Source: JADJLQ01 sp038251405
GTDB lineage: Bacteria; Bacteroidota; Bacteroidia; Chitinophagales; Saprospiraceae
Direction: 5' to 3'
DNA: 64,000 nt
NCBI GenBank assembly: GCA_038251405.1
Contig: JBBSBH010000013.1
Coordinates: forward strand, 1 to 64,000
Each line of letters opens with the position of its first letter. Positions within the stretch are counted from its first letter, which is position 1. The translations under genes and the position numbers were made by a program. Positions 36,354-44,885 of this stretch are shown piece after piece. The notes under the pieces are model-generated. The model did no database searches, was not told the origin of the DNA, and saw only the letters and a list, made by a program, of their open reading frames with translations.

Positions 36354-36761
36354 ATTTTACGCCTTCTTTGATTTTTCATACTTCCAGTTTCTTCCTTTTC
36401 CTTGGGCTATCCACTCAAGTGCTATAGTCATTCGGGAATTCCGGGTAGCTTCCGTTTTGGCTTCACCAAGCCAGGTGATGTATTCTTTCTTATATGAAAA
36501 TGAACCGGTATTAAAAATTTTCTAAAAATGTATTCAATACTCAGATCATCCGGACGAGTTCAGCAATAGTATAGATATGGACAAAAAGTAAATTTTACGC
36601 CTTCTTTGATTTTTCATACTTCCAGTTTCTTCCTTTTCCTTGGACTATCCACTCAAGTGCTATAGTCATTCGGGAATTCCGGGTAGCTTCCGTTTTGGCT
36701 TCATCAAGCCAGGTGATGTATTCTTTCTTAAATGAAAATGAACCGGTATTAAAAATTTTCT
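36286..36761. repeat. 238-bp tandem duplication at a convergent gene junction
   Basis: Copy 1 (36286-36523) and copy 2 (36524-36761) are head-to-tail and differ at only three bases seen by eye. Each contains the last 22 codons of the CHASE2 cyclase plus stop, then the last about 55 codons of the convergent YdeI-like gene. Only copy 2 is joined to the full YdeI-like gene, and only copy 1 to the full cyclase gene, so both genes stay intact. Confidence 0.95.
36357..36523 (-). pseudogene. Duplicated 3' fragment of the YdeI-like gene
   Basis: The C-terminal about 55 codons of the gene at 36595-37221 are repeated here without a start (ending GRNWKYEKSKKA and TAA). All three differences from the intact copy change the amino acid: Phe to Tyr, Asp to Gly, and Val to Ala. 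It is a by-product of the tandem duplication. Confidence 0.85.
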
Positions 36762-37221
36762 CAGCTTTTTTATTTTTAGCTAATGCTTTTAAAAAATATT
36801 CTGGTATTCCAATTTCATTGGCTTTGACTTTAGGTCTTTCTTTTATCGCCTTTATTCCAGCATCATTCAAAGCGCAGGCTTCTTTCACCATTTTTAAGAT
36901 TAATTTATCAGGTGGTAAATCCTTTATTGAGGTAATATTGCCAAACTTACCCATGGTATGATTTTCATATAGAGTGATTAATTTAGCTCCGGCTTTCAAC
37001 AAGCTTCCTTTCCAAAAATTTAAAACACAATGTTTCTTAAAACCTGCCATGGAGCACATCATCTCCCCATTGTAATCAAAATGAGGAAAGCTCCATTTCA
37101 TCTTTTCTTCAACTTCCGGGCAAGCCTCATGGACTAAAGCTCTTATATGATTCAAAATCGGTTGGGCAAAAATGGCAGATTTGGATATGTATGTGTCAAT
37201 AGCTGGATTAAGTTTTGTCAT
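36595..37221 (-). CDS. YdeI/OmpD-associated family protein (DUF1801 plus OmdA)
   Basis: A 208-residue cytosolic protein. The N-terminal DUF1801 domain (about 15-110) has EEKMKWSFPHFDYNGEMMCSMAGFK. The C-terminal OmdA/YdeI region (about 140-205) has PEYFLKALAKNKKAEKIF and then YITWLDEAKTEATRNSRM. The family is widespread in Bacteroidota; proposed links to stress or polymyxin resistance in enteric bacteria do not necessarily apply. It is convergent with the CHASE2 cyclase, and its 3' end is duplicated. Confidence 0.88.
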   Translation of the reverse strand: MTKLNPAIDTYISKSAIFAQPILNHIRALVHEACPEVEEKMKWSFPHFDYNGEMMCSMAGFKKHCVLNFWKGSLLKAGAKLITLYENHTMGKFGNITSIKDLPPDKLILKMVKEACALNDAGIKAIKERPKVKANEIGIPEYFLKALAKNKKAEKIFNTGSFSFKKEYITWLDEAKTEATRNSRMTIALEWIVQGKGRNWKYEKSKKA

Positions 37222-37247
37222 GAATTTAAAATTGTTTTTATTTAAAT

Positions 37248-38708
37248 TTAAAGTTTTCCCGGTTTACCAAATTTTTTGGAAGCATCGTCTATTACCAGTA
37301 CCCAATCCGCTACATTCTTAGGGGGATCAAATCGGTAACTGCCGGTGCTTACTTTAATTTTAATCATTTTAGATCTTCCGTTAGTGACATTATAATAAAA
37401 TGCATTTTTCTTAGAACCCGATATTTTATCAAGATCTATTGTAACTGGTGTTTGAGCAGGGATATATACCATCATGTAACTTTGATCAGAAGATCCGGTA
37501 GCTTCTACTCGGTCCAGGTAAGTACTACCAAGATCAGACTTGATCAACGAATTTTCTCCTACCCGATCAAAATAAGGCCTGCTCAGCATCAGATTTTTAA
37601 GATATATTAGTTCGTTGGCAGCTTCACTTTCAAGAGCTTTTCTCCAGGGTATGATAGTATCTCCAATATTCACAGATTTAAATAGAGAAGTATCTAAAAA
37701 TTGCCAAACCTGGTGATGACCATAAGTTACTCCACATTGCCCAGCAAAAATACCTCTATAGATTCTGGCTCTTACATCATAAGCTTTAAAATAGCCTCTT
37801 TTCCTCGTCCATTTTCCATCCCATGGGTTTACAGGATGATCTTCATAACAAGGTTCCATATCCAGCACAGGCTTGAGGGGGGTATAAGCCAGATCTCGTT
37901 TGGTCCAATTCCAGGAATCAGCTTCTCGGCTTCCATGACCACTTTGAAATGCATTCATAGAAAGCCAATCTGCCTGTTGCAAATATTGTGAAGTGGCATT
38001 GGCTCCTCCACCCGAGGGGTGATAAGCTATAAATGTGGTGGGGCCTAAGACTGATTTTATACCGTTTGCCATAGCTGTCCATATAGGGCGGTCATCATAT
38101 TCAATGCCATCCTTGGATTTGTATTTACCTGGTCGGTCACCTCCTAAGATCCAAATAATATTCCATTGATTTTCATACCTCTTTGCTAATAATTTTCCAT
38201 ATTGATAAGCATTATTTTCATTGAATAGTATAGGTCCATCCCCCCATAAATGAGCTACTTTATCCCCCCATGTGGGAAGTAAACCAATATATAATTTATA
38301 TCTGGCAGCAGTTTTTATTATATAATCTACATGATCCCAATAGTCATATTCAAAGTCATTATTGGGGTCAGCACCTGGAGTAATATTTAACTGAGTTGGG
38401 TCGTCATTGGTCAATGGAAAATCCCCATATCTGTTGGGAGTGCGAATCCCTTCAAACTCAGCCAATGCAACCGCTTGAAGGATATTGAATCCTTGACTGG
38501 CTCTTACTTTAATATAATCTTCCGCCTGCTCACGGGTGAGTCTATGAAATAATTCCCAACCTGTATCTCCCAACCAAAAAAATGGCTTCCCATCTTTAGT
38601 TTGCAAATACTGGTGATTTTTACTTACCGAAATCTGGGCCTGCATTCCACTATTAATAAATATCAATACTAGTAGGAATGCTTTTTTTATTGAACAAGAT
38701 GCTGACAT
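37248..38708 (-). CDS. Glycoside hydrolase family 140 (DUF4038, apiosidase-like), exported
   Basis: A 486-residue enzyme with a signal peptide ending MQAQ. A DUF4038 TIM barrel covers about 25-380 (FFWLGDTGWELFHRLT, GFNILQAVALAEFEG, IIWILGGDRPG). A small beta-sandwich follows, typical of this family. Candidate catalytic acids are Asp191 (GGDRPG) and Glu285 (LDMEPCYE), at the places expected from characterised GH140 apiosidases. The known activity in the family is release from apiose-containing rhamnogalacturonan II; the actual substrate here is inferred only. It is alone, not in a Sus-type locus. Confidence 0.85.
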   Translation of the reverse strand: MSASCSIKKAFLLVLIFINSGMQAQISVSKNHQYLQTKDGKPFFWLGDTGWELFHRLTREQAEDYIKVRASQGFNILQAVALAEFEGIRTPNRYGDFPLTNDDPTQLNITPGADPNNDFEYDYWDHVDYIIKTAARYKLYIGLLPTWGDKVAHLWGDGPILFNENNAYQYGKLLAKRYENQWNIIWILGGDRPGKYKSKDGIEYDDRPIWTAMANGIKSVLGPTTFIAYHPSGGGANATSQYLQQADWLSMNAFQSGHGSREADSWNWTKRDLAYTPLKPVLDMEPCYEDHPVNPWDGKWTRKRGYFKAYDVRARIYRGIFAGQCGVTYGHHQVWQFLDTSLFKSVNIGDTIIPWRKALESEAANELIYLKNLMLSRPYFDRVGENSLIKSDLGSTYLDRVEATGSSDQSYMMVYIPAQTPVTIDLDKISGSKKNAFYYNVTNGRSKMIKIKVSTGSYRFDPPKNVADWVLVIDDASKKFGKPGKL

Positions 38709-38763
38709 GTATTGACGATTTTAATTTTGAGATGTAATTTAGCGTTCTTAAAAATAATTAAAT

Positions 38764-38859
38764 ATGACAAAAAGCAAAGATCAAAAAAAGGAAACGAAGA
38801 AAGCGCCTACCAAATCTCTAAAAGAGAAAAGAGCTGATAAAAAGGCAAAGAAGGGGTAA
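38764..38859 (+). CDS. 31-residue lysine-rich small protein
   Basis: ATG to TAA in 32 codons: a highly basic peptide (MTKSKDQKKETKKAPTKSLK, then EKRADKKAKKG) with no Trp, Phe, Tyr or Cys. It has a strong terminator just downstream and sits in an otherwise non-coding gap between divergent and convergent neighbours, which favours a real gene. The composition suggests nucleic-acid or ribosome binding, but that is inference. I recall similar short Lys-rich peptides in Bacteroidota genomes only loosely. Confidence 0.6.
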   Translation: MTKSKDQKKETKKAPTKSLKEKRADKKAKKG

Positions 38860-38872
38860 ATAGCTTCCATAC

Positions 38873-38914
38873 GATGGAAGAAGTGAGCAATCCAGCTTCT
38901 TTCATCGTTTTTTT
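38873..38914 (+). terminator. Rho-independent terminator after the Lys-rich small gene
   Basis: An 11-bp stem (38873-38883 with 38896-38906, one G-T pair) is followed by GTTTTTTT at 38907-38914. An alternative perfect 7-bp hairpin (CTTCCAT-ACG-ATGGAAG, 38864-38880) uses part of the same 5' arm, so the two cannot form together. The T run reaches the end of the convergent argC gene. Confidence 0.75.
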
Positions 38915-39878
38915 AATAAACAACAGCTTTTAATTTTAATCCACTGTCTTCGGGCCATCCATACATAATGTTCATATTTTGAACAGCCTGACCACTTGCT
39001 CCTTTAAGGAGATTATCCAGCATGGAAATGATCAATAGCTTATCACCATGTTTCTCGAGGTATAGAACGGACTTATTGGTATTAACCACTTGTTTTAAAT
39101 CTGGGTTCTGATCAACTATTTTTACAAATATTTCATCTTTATAATAGGATGAATATATTCTCATGGCTTCTTCCAGCGTACCTTCAAATGAAGTGTATAC
39201 CGTTGCAAAAATGCCCCTGGTAAAATTCCCTCGTACAGGTATAAAATGTAACGGCGCTATAAATTCCGGATACAGTTGAACAATGGACTGTAGTATCTCA
39301 GGCACATGTTGGTGATTAAAAGGCTTGTACACACTTATATTATTTGTACGCCAACTATAATGCAAAGTATCTGATAAAGCCTGACCTGCGCCGGTACTTC
39401 CAGTAATAGCATATACATGAATTTCAGTTGTAAGGAGGTGATTCTTAGCAAGTGGTAATAAAGCATGCTGAATAGCAGTGGCAAAACATCCACAATTTGC
39501 AATATGGCGACTTGTCTTTATTTTATCTCTGTTCAATTCAGGTAGTCCATAAACAAAATCATGACTATTGTCTGCAAGCCTAAAATCCATACTTAGATCT
39601 ATAATCCTGGTTTTTTTGTCCAGTTTAGCTTTTGCCATAAAATCCCTGGCTTTACCATGTCCTGTACAAAGAAATATTAGTTCAGGCTGTCCCTCCAGTT
39701 TTGCATTAAAGGTCAAATCGATATCACCTATGAGGTCACGATGAACAGAGGAGACGGGTTTCCCCTCCTGGCTTTCACTCACGACACAGGTGAGCTCTGC
39801 AAAGGGATGATTTATCAATATTCGAATAAGTTCACCTCCGGTGTATCCGGCACCACCTATTATAGCTACAGGTATCAT
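38913..39878 (-). CDS. argC: N-acetyl-gamma-glutamyl-phosphate reductase
   Basis: Third step of arginine synthesis: NADPH-dependent reduction of N-acetylglutamyl phosphate to the semialdehyde. The 321 residues show the Rossmann motif GGAGYTGGELIRIL (residues 8-21), DLSMDFRL, YGLPELNR, the active-site segment NCGCFATAI with nucleophile Cys131, and later HFIPVRGNFTRGI. In Bacteroidota the acyl group may be succinyl instead of acetyl, which the sequence does not settle. No other arg gene is adjacent. Confidence 0.93.
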   Translation of the reverse strand: MIPVAIIGGAGYTGGELIRILINHPFAELTCVVSESQEGKPVSSVHRDLIGDIDLTFNAKLEGQPELIFLCTGHGKARDFMAKAKLDKKTRIIDLSMDFRLADNSHDFVYGLPELNRDKIKTSRHIANCGCFATAIQHALLPLAKNHLLTTEIHVYAITGSTGAGQALSDTLHYSWRTNNISVYKPFNHQHVPEILQSIVQLYPEFIAPLHFIPVRGNFTRGIFATVYTSFEGTLEEAMRIYSSYYKDEIFVKIVDQNPDLKQVVNTNKSVLYLEKHGDKLLIISMLDNLLKGASGQAVQNMNIMYGWPEDSGLKLKAVVY

Positions 39879-39922
39879 ATACCGTTCAAAGTTAGGTCAA
39901 ATAATATGAAGTAAAAAGTCAC

Positions 39923-41155
39923 CTACAAATCGTATTTTATCAAAAAATATATATTTCTATAATTGGATAATAGAAACCGATTGGTACTCAAGCCATCGCT
40001 GTAATCTACTCTTCCCTCCAGGCTCGCCTTCCCTATTTTAATACCTCCGCCCAATAAAAAGTATATATCATATCCCAATCGTTGATCCCTTTTTATGGAT
40101 GGGCTTTCTTTAACAGCTGGCATCCCTGTGACATCTGTAAAATTTATAGTAAGTAAATTTGAAGTGTTAGCTAAAAGGATTGAATTTGAAATTCCTGCAA
40201 TGAAATAAACTTGTTTAAGCAAATTTGCCTGAGCGATAAGATTCAGCTTGAGATTTATTGTTTCAAATTTTGCAAGACCGGTTGAGGTATTGAAGTTTTC
40301 CTCAAACTGAACATTAGTAGTAGTATTTTGGTGTTGCAGCAATGATTCTCCCACAAATAAAAATCTTCTGTATTTATAGTTCTGATACGGGTAAACTGAA
40401 ACCCCAATAGTAGGAAAATTAGCCGATTTCCAATTAAAATCGTGCCAGGGCTTATCTAATCGTTTGTAACGCATTAAGGTAGAAGTAAATCCTGCGATTA
40501 CATTCCATCGCCAACGCCATTTGATATCTTTTACAAATCGGGAGCCACCATTACATTTATTCGCATTTACAATTATTGCTGCAAGTTGATTTTCATTGAA
40601 TGAAAGTCTTTTCAATTTTGGCTTTGTATCATTACAATAAGGAACAGATTGAGTCAGTTGTTTTTTGAAATAATCTGTAAGCAAGAGTCCACGGCTGGTC
40701 AGCTGATGGCCTTCTAATTCCTGAATAGATTCATTTTGAGCTATAAAGAACCGATCTGGCTCTTTCATAGAACGGTGCATAAGTAAAGTAATTTTACCCT
40801 CTACCAAAACATCCAAAAATGCCGTATCTGAATAATTAATTACCGTATCTTTTTGATGAGTGCTAAGCGGATGAAGCGTTTCTATTTTCTTATTTGATAT
40901 GATATGAGTTTGTCTTTGGGAATAGGGAGAAACCAAAGAGATGATCTGAGGCTTACTTATTTCACGAGCTTTTCCTTTGAGGGATCTTTTAAATTTTATT
41001 TTGGATGTATTATTCTCTAATGTAGACAGTTGCACATATCCCTTCAGGGTATCATCATTTTGAAGGATTATGGTGCTTTTTGTAAAAACGGATTGTGCAT
41101 TTAAATCACTATTTGAAATAAATAAAATAGTCAGGAATATATGAAATGATTTCAT
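39923..41155 (-). CDS. Exported protein with C-terminal barrel-like strands, unknown function
   Basis: A 410-residue protein with a signal peptide ending LNAQ. The N-terminal third (KSTIILQNDDTLKGYVQLS, ..SKIKFKRSLKGKAREIS) is a beta-rich domain frequent in Bacteroidota secreted proteins of unknown role. From about 220 alternating strands (WNVIAGFTSTLMRYK, FPTIGVSVYPY, RRFLFVGESLL, YDIYFLLGGGIKIGKASLEGRVDYSDG) look like a partial outer-membrane barrel. No catalytic motif is seen. It lies 44 nt from argC on the same strand. Confidence 0.7.
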   Translation of the reverse strand: MKSFHIFLTILFISNSDLNAQSVFTKSTIILQNDDTLKGYVQLSTLENNTSKIKFKRSLKGKAREISKPQIISLVSPYSQRQTHIISNKKIETLHPLSTHQKDTVINYSDTAFLDVLVEGKITLLMHRSMKEPDRFFIAQNESIQELEGHQLTSRGLLLTDYFKKQLTQSVPYCNDTKPKLKRLSFNENQLAAIIVNANKCNGGSRFVKDIKWRWRWNVIAGFTSTLMRYKRLDKPWHDFNWKSANFPTIGVSVYPYQNYKYRRFLFVGESLLQHQNTTTNVQFEENFNTSTGLAKFETINLKLNLIAQANLLKQVYFIAGISNSILLANTSNLLTINFTDVTGMPAVKESPSIKRDQRLGYDIYFLLGGGIKIGKASLEGRVDYSDGLSTNRFLLSNYRNIYFLIKYDL

Positions 41156-41241
41156 TATTCTTCAAAACTACAGCATATTCAGAAGCAATGTATGGTCAAT
41201 TGCAGTATGGTATTTCTAGGAAAGGCAAACTGTTGAAATTC

Positions 41242-41664
41242 CTATTTCTTTATTTCCTTTCCAGTATCAGAGAAAAGCAACGCTTGCGTTTTGATTAATT
41301 TTTTGATTTCTATTTCATATTTTAATTTTCCAGATGAGGGCTCTATTTTATATATAGCCTTGATCTTACCGGGATCATAACTCTTATTAAAATTATCTTG
41401 TACTTTCTGAGGAAGCTCTTCAAATTCGATAGGAATTTCAGTGGATATCCATTTCCCTTTATCAGAAAATAAAGCAGTGTACCCTTTGTCATCCATGAAG
41501 AAATTAGCTACAAAATTATGATCACCTTCTTTACTCCATTTTACCTCAGCGGCATCAGGAAATTTTTTGTCAAATGCATTTAATACTGCTTCAGGGGGCT
41601 TGCTTGATAATAACAAAAAAGGAAGGAGGAACAAATATGATTTTACAAAAAGAAATGATTTCAT
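41242..41664 (-). CDS. PepSY-like (DUF2874) exported protein
   Basis: A 140-residue protein with a signal peptide. The central pattern AVLNAFDKKFPDAAEVKWSK, then FVANFFMDDKGYTALFSDKG, followed by LPQKVQDNFNKSY and IYKIEPSSGKLKYEIEI, matches the tandem PepSY-like folds (DUF2874) common in Bacteroidota periplasmic proteins. Related folds inhibit or modulate proteases or beta-lactamases in some species. No partner is apparent here. Confidence 0.8.
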   Translation of the reverse strand: MKSFLFVKSYLFLLPFLLLSSKPPEAVLNAFDKKFPDAAEVKWSKEGDHNFVANFFMDDKGYTALFSDKGKWISTEIPIEFEELPQKVQDNFNKSYDPGKIKAIYKIEPSSGKLKYEIEIKKLIKTQALLFSDTGKEIKK

Positions 41665-41761
41665 GGAATAATTTTTATCCTAATATTATTAGATTGCAAA
41701 TGTATGTCAAAATTTCAAACTCGAAATGGGAAGCTTTTAGTATTCTTGTCTTTCAATCTTT

Positions 41762-43390
41762 TTACATAAACAGAGGTGTCCACTCAAATCTGGAACCATC
41801 AAATAGTCCCTTATCAGTCATCTTTAGTGCGGGAATTACAGGTAGTGCCATAAAAGATAAAGTCATAAAAGGAGCTCTGAAGGTTGACTTCAAATCTGTC
41901 CTGGCAAAATGATCCAACAAGCTATATTGTTTGGCTACCGATATGCCATCCTGAGTACTCATGATACCGCCAATAGGAAGCTCAAGTCCCAATACAAAAG
42001 TGTTCAGTGCTGCTGCAATTCCACCTTTTTGATCGATTATTTTATTAACTACCCTGCAAATGGACTCATCATCTATACCCACCGCAATAATATTGTGAGA
42101 ATCGTGAGCAACACACGAAGCAATGGCACCCGCTTTTAGGCCAAATCCTTTCACAAATCCAATAGCCGGCTTACCCGGTTGATATCTATTCAGGACTATT
42201 ATTTTCAAAATATCATTTTTGGGATCAGCTATTACTTTTCCATTCAATATTCTTGCAGGATGAGATAGAGCATTGGTTATCAATTGACCGTCCAAAGCTT
42301 CTATTACTGCAATATTTTCAGCCAGCGCTCTAACTTCCAAATCTTCTTGTACTATCTTTCGGCAATTAAATTTATTGATGATGGGTATTGGCTTTGTTTC
42401 TATCCATGATTGACCATCTTTAGCTACTAATTTCCCACTTACGTAAACTTCATTCACATGAAATGATTCTAAATCTTCAATTAATACAAAATCGGCGGGA
42501 TCATTTTCTTGAAGAGTACCCCCGGAAAAATGGTAATGTTTTTTAGGATTGATGCAAGCTATTTGCAATACATCAAACAAATTGTATCCATCTTGCACCG
42601 CCCGGGCTACGATTTGATTGATATGTCCTTTGATTAAATCATCTGGATGCTTATCATCGGAGCAAAACATGATTTTATCAGGAAATTGGGCTATCAAAGG
42701 AGCCAGGGCCGCATAGTTTTTGGCTGCGCTGCCTTCCCGGATAATTACCTTCATTCCGAGATTTATTTTCTCTAAAGCTTCATCATAAGTGAAACACTCG
42801 TGATCTGTTTGAATACCGGCGCTAAAATAGTTAATCAAATCTGTTCCTCGCAATCCAGGCGCATGACCATCGACAGGCTTTTTATGTTGCTTAGCAGATG
42901 CTATCATTGACATCAATGTCGGATCACGATGAATGACACCGGGATAATTCATTACCTCAGATAAATATCCAATCCTTGGATCTGATAATAATCTGTCCAC
43001 ATCACGCGCATTCAGACGAGCACCTGAAGTTTCAAAATTACTTGCAGGCACGCAGGAAGGAGCTCCAAATAATATATTTAGAGGAAGGTCTTCAGCGTTT
43101 TCCATCATAAAATAGATTCCCTCCAAGCCCATTATATTGGCGATTTCATGTGGGTCGGATACAGTAGCTAAGGTGCCAAAGGGGAGTGCTAATTTTGCAA
43201 ACTCTGATGGTGCAAGCATAGAACTTTCAATATGAATATGAGCATCCACAAAGCCTGGAATAATGAAAGAACCTTTTTTTGACTTTGTTTTTTCAATAGA
43301 TTGAATGATTCCGCCTTCGAGATAGAGCGTGACTCCGTAAACTTTTTTGAGGGGTATGTCTACTAATTGCCCTGAAATTTTTTCACCCAA
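41762..43390 (-). CDS. ade: Adenine deaminase
   Basis: Amidohydrolase-superfamily enzyme converting adenine to hypoxanthine, 542 residues. Metal-binding HIHIESS (His51, His53) is followed by LALPFGTLATVSDPHEIAN, HAPGLRGTDLINYFSAGIQTDHE, MFCSDDKHPDDL, and the adenine-deaminase-specific C-terminal part (SCVAHDSHNIIAVG). Length and motifs match bacterial Ade rather than dihydroorotase or urease relatives. Start ATG at 43390. Confidence 0.93.
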   Translation of the reverse strand: MGEKISGQLVDIPLKKVYGVTLYLEGGIIQSIEKTKSKKGSFIIPGFVDAHIHIESSMLAPSEFAKLALPFGTLATVSDPHEIANIMGLEGIYFMMENAEDLPLNILFGAPSCVPASNFETSGARLNARDVDRLLSDPRIGYLSEVMNYPGVIHRDPTLMSMIASAKQHKKPVDGHAPGLRGTDLINYFSAGIQTDHECFTYDEALEKINLGMKVIIREGSAAKNYAALAPLIAQFPDKIMFCSDDKHPDDLIKGHINQIVARAVQDGYNLFDVLQIACINPKKHYHFSGGTLQENDPADFVLIEDLESFHVNEVYVSGKLVAKDGQSWIETKPIPIINKFNCRKIVQEDLEVRALAENIAVIEALDGQLITNALSHPARILNGKVIADPKNDILKIIVLNRYQPGKPAIGFVKGFGLKAGAIASCVAHDSHNIIAVGIDDESICRVVNKIIDQKGGIAAALNTFVLGLELPIGGIMSTQDGISVAKQYSLLDHFARTDLKSTFRAPFMTLSFMALPVIPALKMTDKGLFDGSRFEWTPLFM

Positions 43391-43524
43391 TTTTTTTCAA
43401 TTATTTAGTTAAATCTATTAATATTTTGTTTAGTATATGTTATTCTTTTTAAAGTAGTGAATACAATTAAATATATAAATATTTTTAAATCAGTTCTTTA
43501 TATCTCAATCTGGACAAAACCAGC

Positions 43525-43590
43525 ACATATTATAATGTAACTTTTTAAACCCTAATTCAGTTACATCACTACTAAAAAACATATTATAAT
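43525..43590 (+). repeat. Paired 12-bp direct repeats upstream of ompH genes
   Basis: ACATATTATAAT occurs at 43525-43536 and 43579-43590, 54 bases apart, in the 234-base gap before the first OmpH gene. A GTAAC/GTTAC inverted pair (43537-43541 and 43560-43564) lies between them. It may be a regulator site, but the low complexity makes chance possible. Confidence 0.3.
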
Positions 43591-43624
43591 CATACCTTTA
43601 TACCACAAATTAAATATCAAAATC

Positions 43625-44134
43625 ATGAAAAAAACGATATTCATTCTGTTTCTTGCTGTAGGATGGACTTTTGCATCAGCCCAGAAAATTGCTATTGTAG
43701 ATATCACTCAAGTATTGGAAAATCTTCCTGAATATAAAAAGGCGCAAGAACAGCTTGATCAGATCACAGCCACCTGGAAACAAGAGATAGCTGAATCTCG
43801 TGACAAAATAAAGGTGATGTATAATAAATATCAAGCTGAGCAAGTATTGCTTAGCAACGATCAAAGAAAGACTAAAGAAGATGATATAATGGCCAAAGAG
43901 AAAGAAGTAATGGAAATGCAAAAAAGTAAATTTGGCCCGGAAGGCTCGCTTTTTATGAAAAGACAGGAATTGGTACAACCCATTCAAGACAAAGTGTACA
44001 AAGCAATCCAGGATTATGCTACTACCAAAGGATTGGACCTGATATTGGATAAAGGCAGTTCTGCGGGGGTAATCTTTTCTAATCCTGGGTTGGACAAAAC
44101 TGGAGATATTCTGAAAAAATTGGGAATACAATAA
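43625..44134 (+). CDS. OmpH/Skp family periplasmic chaperone (first copy)
   Basis: A 169-residue periplasmic protein with a signal peptide ending FASAQ. KIAIVDITQVLENLPEYKKAQEQL starts the small beta core. A long coiled-coil arm (about 45-115, rich in Lys/Glu/Gln) is followed by the returning strand GLDLILDKGSSAGVIFSNP. This is the trimeric Skp 'jellyfish' layout that holds unfolded outer-membrane proteins. The second copy is 55 nt downstream. Confidence 0.9.
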   Translation: MKKTIFILFLAVGWTFASAQKIAIVDITQVLENLPEYKKAQEQLDQITATWKQEIAESRDKIKVMYNKYQAEQVLLSNDQRKTKEDDIMAKEKEVMEMQKSKFGPEGSLFMKRQELVQPIQDKVYKAIQDYATTKGLDLILDKGSSAGVIFSNPGLDKTGDILKKLGIQ

Positions 44135-44189
44135 TACCTTTGCGACCCTTAATAAAATAATTCTCTCAAATTTCTATAAAGACATTACA

Positions 44190-44753
44190 ATGAAATCTTT
44201 CAAATCGATCTTTACATTATTATTTGTTTTCAGTTCAGGCCTATTTTTAAATGCTCAAAAATTTGGCTTCATGAATAGTGCTGCTATAATGGCAGAAATA
44301 CCTGAAGTAAAACAGGCAGATTCTAATTTAAAAGCCTACCAGGAGCAACTTTCTAAACAAGGTCAGCAAAAAGTGGAAGCCCTGCAAGCAAAATACCAAG
44401 AGCTTGCACGCAAAGAAAAGCAAGGGGAGATTGCCCCAAAAGCATTGCAAGAGCAAGCTGATAAATTGAAGGTGGAAGAAGAAGAAATCACTAAAATGGA
44501 GCAAGATATGCAAACCCAAATGGCAACGAAAAGAGAAGGTTTATTGCAGCCCATATTAGATAAAATAAATAAAGCTATCGTAGATATAGCAAAAGAAAAT
44601 GGCTATTCATATATTTTTGATAGTAGTGCAGGAATGTTACTTTACGCAGATGAGACTACAGATGTAAGCACCTTAGTAAGAGCCAAACTTGGATTATCGG
44701 TAGCCAAGGCTGCTCCAACAACACCTACAAATACAGAAGCTAAAAAGCAATAG
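44190..44753 (+). CDS. OmpH/Skp family periplasmic chaperone (second copy)
   Basis: A 187-residue protein with a signal peptide ending FLNAQ. It begins KFGFMNSAAIMAEIPEVKQA and has a Lys/Gln/Glu coiled-coil arm (about 45-110) and the closing strand YSYIFDSSAGMLLYADE. The tail is Pro/Thr/Ala-rich. A TACCTTTG box at 44135-44142 just before it could be its own promoter, although the -33 spacing is poor. A terminator follows at 44786. Confidence 0.9.
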   Translation: MKSFKSIFTLLFVFSSGLFLNAQKFGFMNSAAIMAEIPEVKQADSNLKAYQEQLSKQGQQKVEALQAKYQELARKEKQGEIAPKALQEQADKLKVEEEEITKMEQDMQTQMATKREGLLQPILDKINKAIVDIAKENGYSYIFDSSAGMLLYADETTDVSTLVRAKLGLSVAKAAPTTPTNTEAKKQ

Positions 44754-44785
44754 GAATACGCTATTGCCTTGATTCATAATTTAAA

Positions 44786-44814
44786 AGTTCTGTCCCGTAC
44801 AGAGCTTTTTTTTT
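44786..44814 (+). terminator. Rho-independent terminator after the OmpH pair
   Basis: An 8-bp stem (AGTTCTGT 44786-44793 with ACAGAGCT 44799-44806, one G-T pair), loop CCCGT, then a run of nine T residues counted from 44806. Confidence 0.85.
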
Positions 44815-44885
44815 GTCAATGAACCTCTGTTGGATTAATTTTTTAGGTAGATTCGATATCGGTTATAAGTGAGATCTTTGTGAAA

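Noticed and set aside
43676..44131. Long antisense open frame of 151 codons opposite the first OmpH gene
   Set aside because: It is Phe/Leu-rich because it mirrors the Lys/Glu coiled coil of OmpH; the sense frame has a signal peptide and Skp layout.
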